Source of the DNA: Sipunculus nudus | Taxonomy: Eukaryota; Annelida; Sipuncula; Golfingiida; Sipunculidae | Length of the DNA stretch: 64,000 bases | NCBI GenBank assembly: GCA_026874595.1 | Contig: CM049316.1 | Coordinates: forward strand, 53,577,676 to 53,641,675 | Direction: 5' to 3' | Shown: in pieces, positions 62,795-64,000 of the stretch | Position numbering within the stretch: the stretch's first letter is position 1 | Layout of the letters: every line of letters begins with the position of its first letter | Position numbers and translations under genes: made by a program | The notes under the pieces: model-generated | The model's input: the letters and a program-made list of their open reading frames with translations, nothing else | The model's database searches: none | What the model was told of the DNA's origin: nothing

Positions 62795-63762
62795 GTGAGT
62801 ATTTATTGATGGTGAAGTAATTGATACTTGAGTTTGCCGGAGGAAAAGAATTGAATTAGAAAAGAGTATAGCAGCCAAGATAGGAAAGGTAGACAACAAA
62901 TGTGCATTTAAGCCTTTGGCATCCCTTGATTGGTCAGTTTCATTCATGTATTACATTTTTTAGGCCAAGACAGTCATGGCAGCTCCTGATTGACAGCTGT
63001 TGGAGTCCAACACACTGTGTTTATGTTGACGCCTGTGATCGTGCCCGGTCCATCTGTTTAACACTCCTGTACAGGAGTAAGCCAGTAGTTTTAGGGCAGT
63101 ATTTTAGCAGGTGCCAAGACACTATTTCTTTTGTTTATTTAACATGTTTTATAGGTGTTTTTTAGGTCCCTTTAAATATGATTCTGTGGAGATGTCATTA
63201 TATGATTAATCAAACTGGAAGCACAACTGAAAAAAGTTAACTTTTTGCAAATAAAGAATATGGATGAAAATACAGTTTACATTTGATAAATAGTGATACA
63301 GTGGACACATGTACCACAGATAGCTATAGACATGATGACTTTGTTTGACATATTGGTTGTTACTGTGTCTGTACATTAAGGACAGCATGGCTTGATTGTC
63401 TGCAGCACATTGTAAAAGCTGTTACTTTATGTATATCCATGTATTTATATATGAACAGCATATTATCATAAATTTGTCATTTATTAGCCATATAGACAAT
63501 TATGAATTGTACATATATTTTTATTGTTGAGCCATTTACTTGGTCTCTGAGGAGATATGTACTCAGCCCCACTAAAAAAAGGAATCCTATATGGGTCTGG
63601 CTTTTGTTTTTACCAAGAACATATAAAGTCTATTATATTCTTATGTATGACATAAACAAGAACTGCCTAGAACAAGAACACATCTGGGACACTCATAGGG
63701 TGGGGTTTACAGTTATTGAATGTCTTTAGCTTTATGCATTGAGATTATCATTGTTTTAATAG

Positions 63763-63851
63763 GGGCCTCACTTGCTCAGGACAGGGGCAGACTTGAAGCG
63801 AAGATTGAGTCCTTCTCTACGGAGGTTGTGTCTCTGAAGAAACAGCTGGAG
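63763..63851 (+). CDS. LRRCC1: LRRCC1 exon i (SLAQDRGRLEA)
   Basis: The exon is 89 bases. The acceptor is TTGTTTTAATAG and the donor is GAG|GTGATG. The first two bases complete the glycine codon, then ASLAQDRGRLEAKIESFSTE and VVSLKKQLE follow; vertebrate LRRCC1 has SSLAQ.RG.LEA.IES here. The donor is weak (GTGATG). If it is not used, the frame stays open for 30 more codons to a TGA at 63942-63944, giving a tail with no coiled-coil character. The following exon is outside the window. Confidence 0.88.
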
Positions 63852-64000
63852 GTGATGTATATGTACACTGCATCCTTTGATGTAGCTGTAAAGAATTGGA
63901 CCTTAAGGGGCCGAGTCGTAACTGATGGAATCAAACCTGTCTGATTGAATAACTGACCTAGACATTGATTGGGATCAGTATGGTAAAACTGCAGTTATTG
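63852..64000. other. Start of the next intron
   Basis: Follows the weak donor GTGATG of exon i. The next LRRCC1 exon is beyond the window. Confidence 0.6.

Larger units (their letters stand above)
7726..63851 (+). other. LRRCC1: LRRCC1-like gene, central part (nine exons, gene-level entry)
   Basis: Seen: nine plus-strand exons with AG acceptors and GT donors join into 309 codons with no stop. Intron phases agree at every junction. The product is almost wholly heptad-like, charged coiled coil rich in E, K, Q and L. Known: vertebrate LRRCC1 (CLERC) has N-terminal leucine-rich repeats followed by a long coiled coil. It sits at centrioles and the ciliary base, is related to Chlamydomonas VFL1, and acts in centriole orientation, mitotic spindle poles and ciliogenesis. 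Landmarks shared with vertebrate LRRCC1 as I remember it include LESP, ELEDEFR.AL.IEA.R, AQRK, MVKEQK, LELLK, ERK.WGQELAQQG and SLAQ.RG.LEA.IES, in that order. The leucine-rich repeats and the C-terminus are outside the window, so this is a fragment. Coding is about 1.7% of the span; intron lengths are 9590, 11540, 10693, 13718, 3151, 334, 5205 and 968 bases. Species unknown. An alignment to LRRCC1 proteins would settle identity. Confidence 0.88.

Overview
This window is intronic-scale animal DNA: AT-rich, full of simple repeats and interspersed repeats, with no bacterial-type gene packing. The only gene I can support is the middle part of one plus-strand, intron-rich gene. Nine consecutive exons (7726 to 63851, 927 coding bases, 309 codons) join without a frame error. 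They encode a continuous coiled coil that matches, in order and without gaps, the central coiled-coil region of LRRCC1, as I remember the vertebrate protein. LRRCC1 (CLERC) is a leucine-rich-repeat and coiled-coil centrosomal protein and the animal counterpart of the Chlamydomonas centriole protein VFL1. The N-terminal leucine-rich repeats lie upstream of the window and the C-terminus lies downstream. The repeat families (AGCTCAGCTGAC-type elements followed by GTCCGTCCGT, and units with GACCTTGACCTTGAA) suggest a mollusc, probably a bivalve. That is an inference and I cannot name the species.

Layout: 1-7725 is probably intron of the same gene and holds a 13-copy 49-bp array. Exon a is at 7726-7860. 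The next intron holds a possible hAT-like MITE (10.3-10.8 kb) and a candidate 5.2-kb inverted-repeat element (11.9-17.2 kb) with a second 2.0-kb inverted-repeat transposon inside it. Exon b is at 17451-17590. The intron after it holds two copies of one transposon family (19.7-21.8 and 26.7-28.3 kb), another repeat family (23.2-25.4 kb) and a cluster of tRNA-B-box-like motifs (25.6-26.3 kb). Exon c is at 29131-29247. Its 3' end and splice donor are copied 18 times in an exact 82-bp tandem array (29190-30665). The same intron carries a 39-bp array (32.4-34.7 kb) and a 35-bp array (36.6-37.3 kb). Exon d is at 39941-40025. It is followed by a 36-bp array, two collinear ~1.1-kb palindrome-bearing elements (42.1-44.9 kb), two tRNA-like SINE remnants and a 5.8-kb array of a 52-bp unit (47.8-53.6 kb). 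Exons e to i follow at 53744-63851, with a TA-flanked MITE and repeats rich in AGGTCA-like half-sites between them.

The most unusual structure is the 82-bp array: a minisatellite that spans an exon-intron boundary, so the gene carries 18 serial copies of one 5' splice site. Using any copy but the first would add an in-frame TAA at once. No tRNA, rRNA, CRISPR, promoter or terminator was recognised, and none of the other open reading frames looks like a gene.
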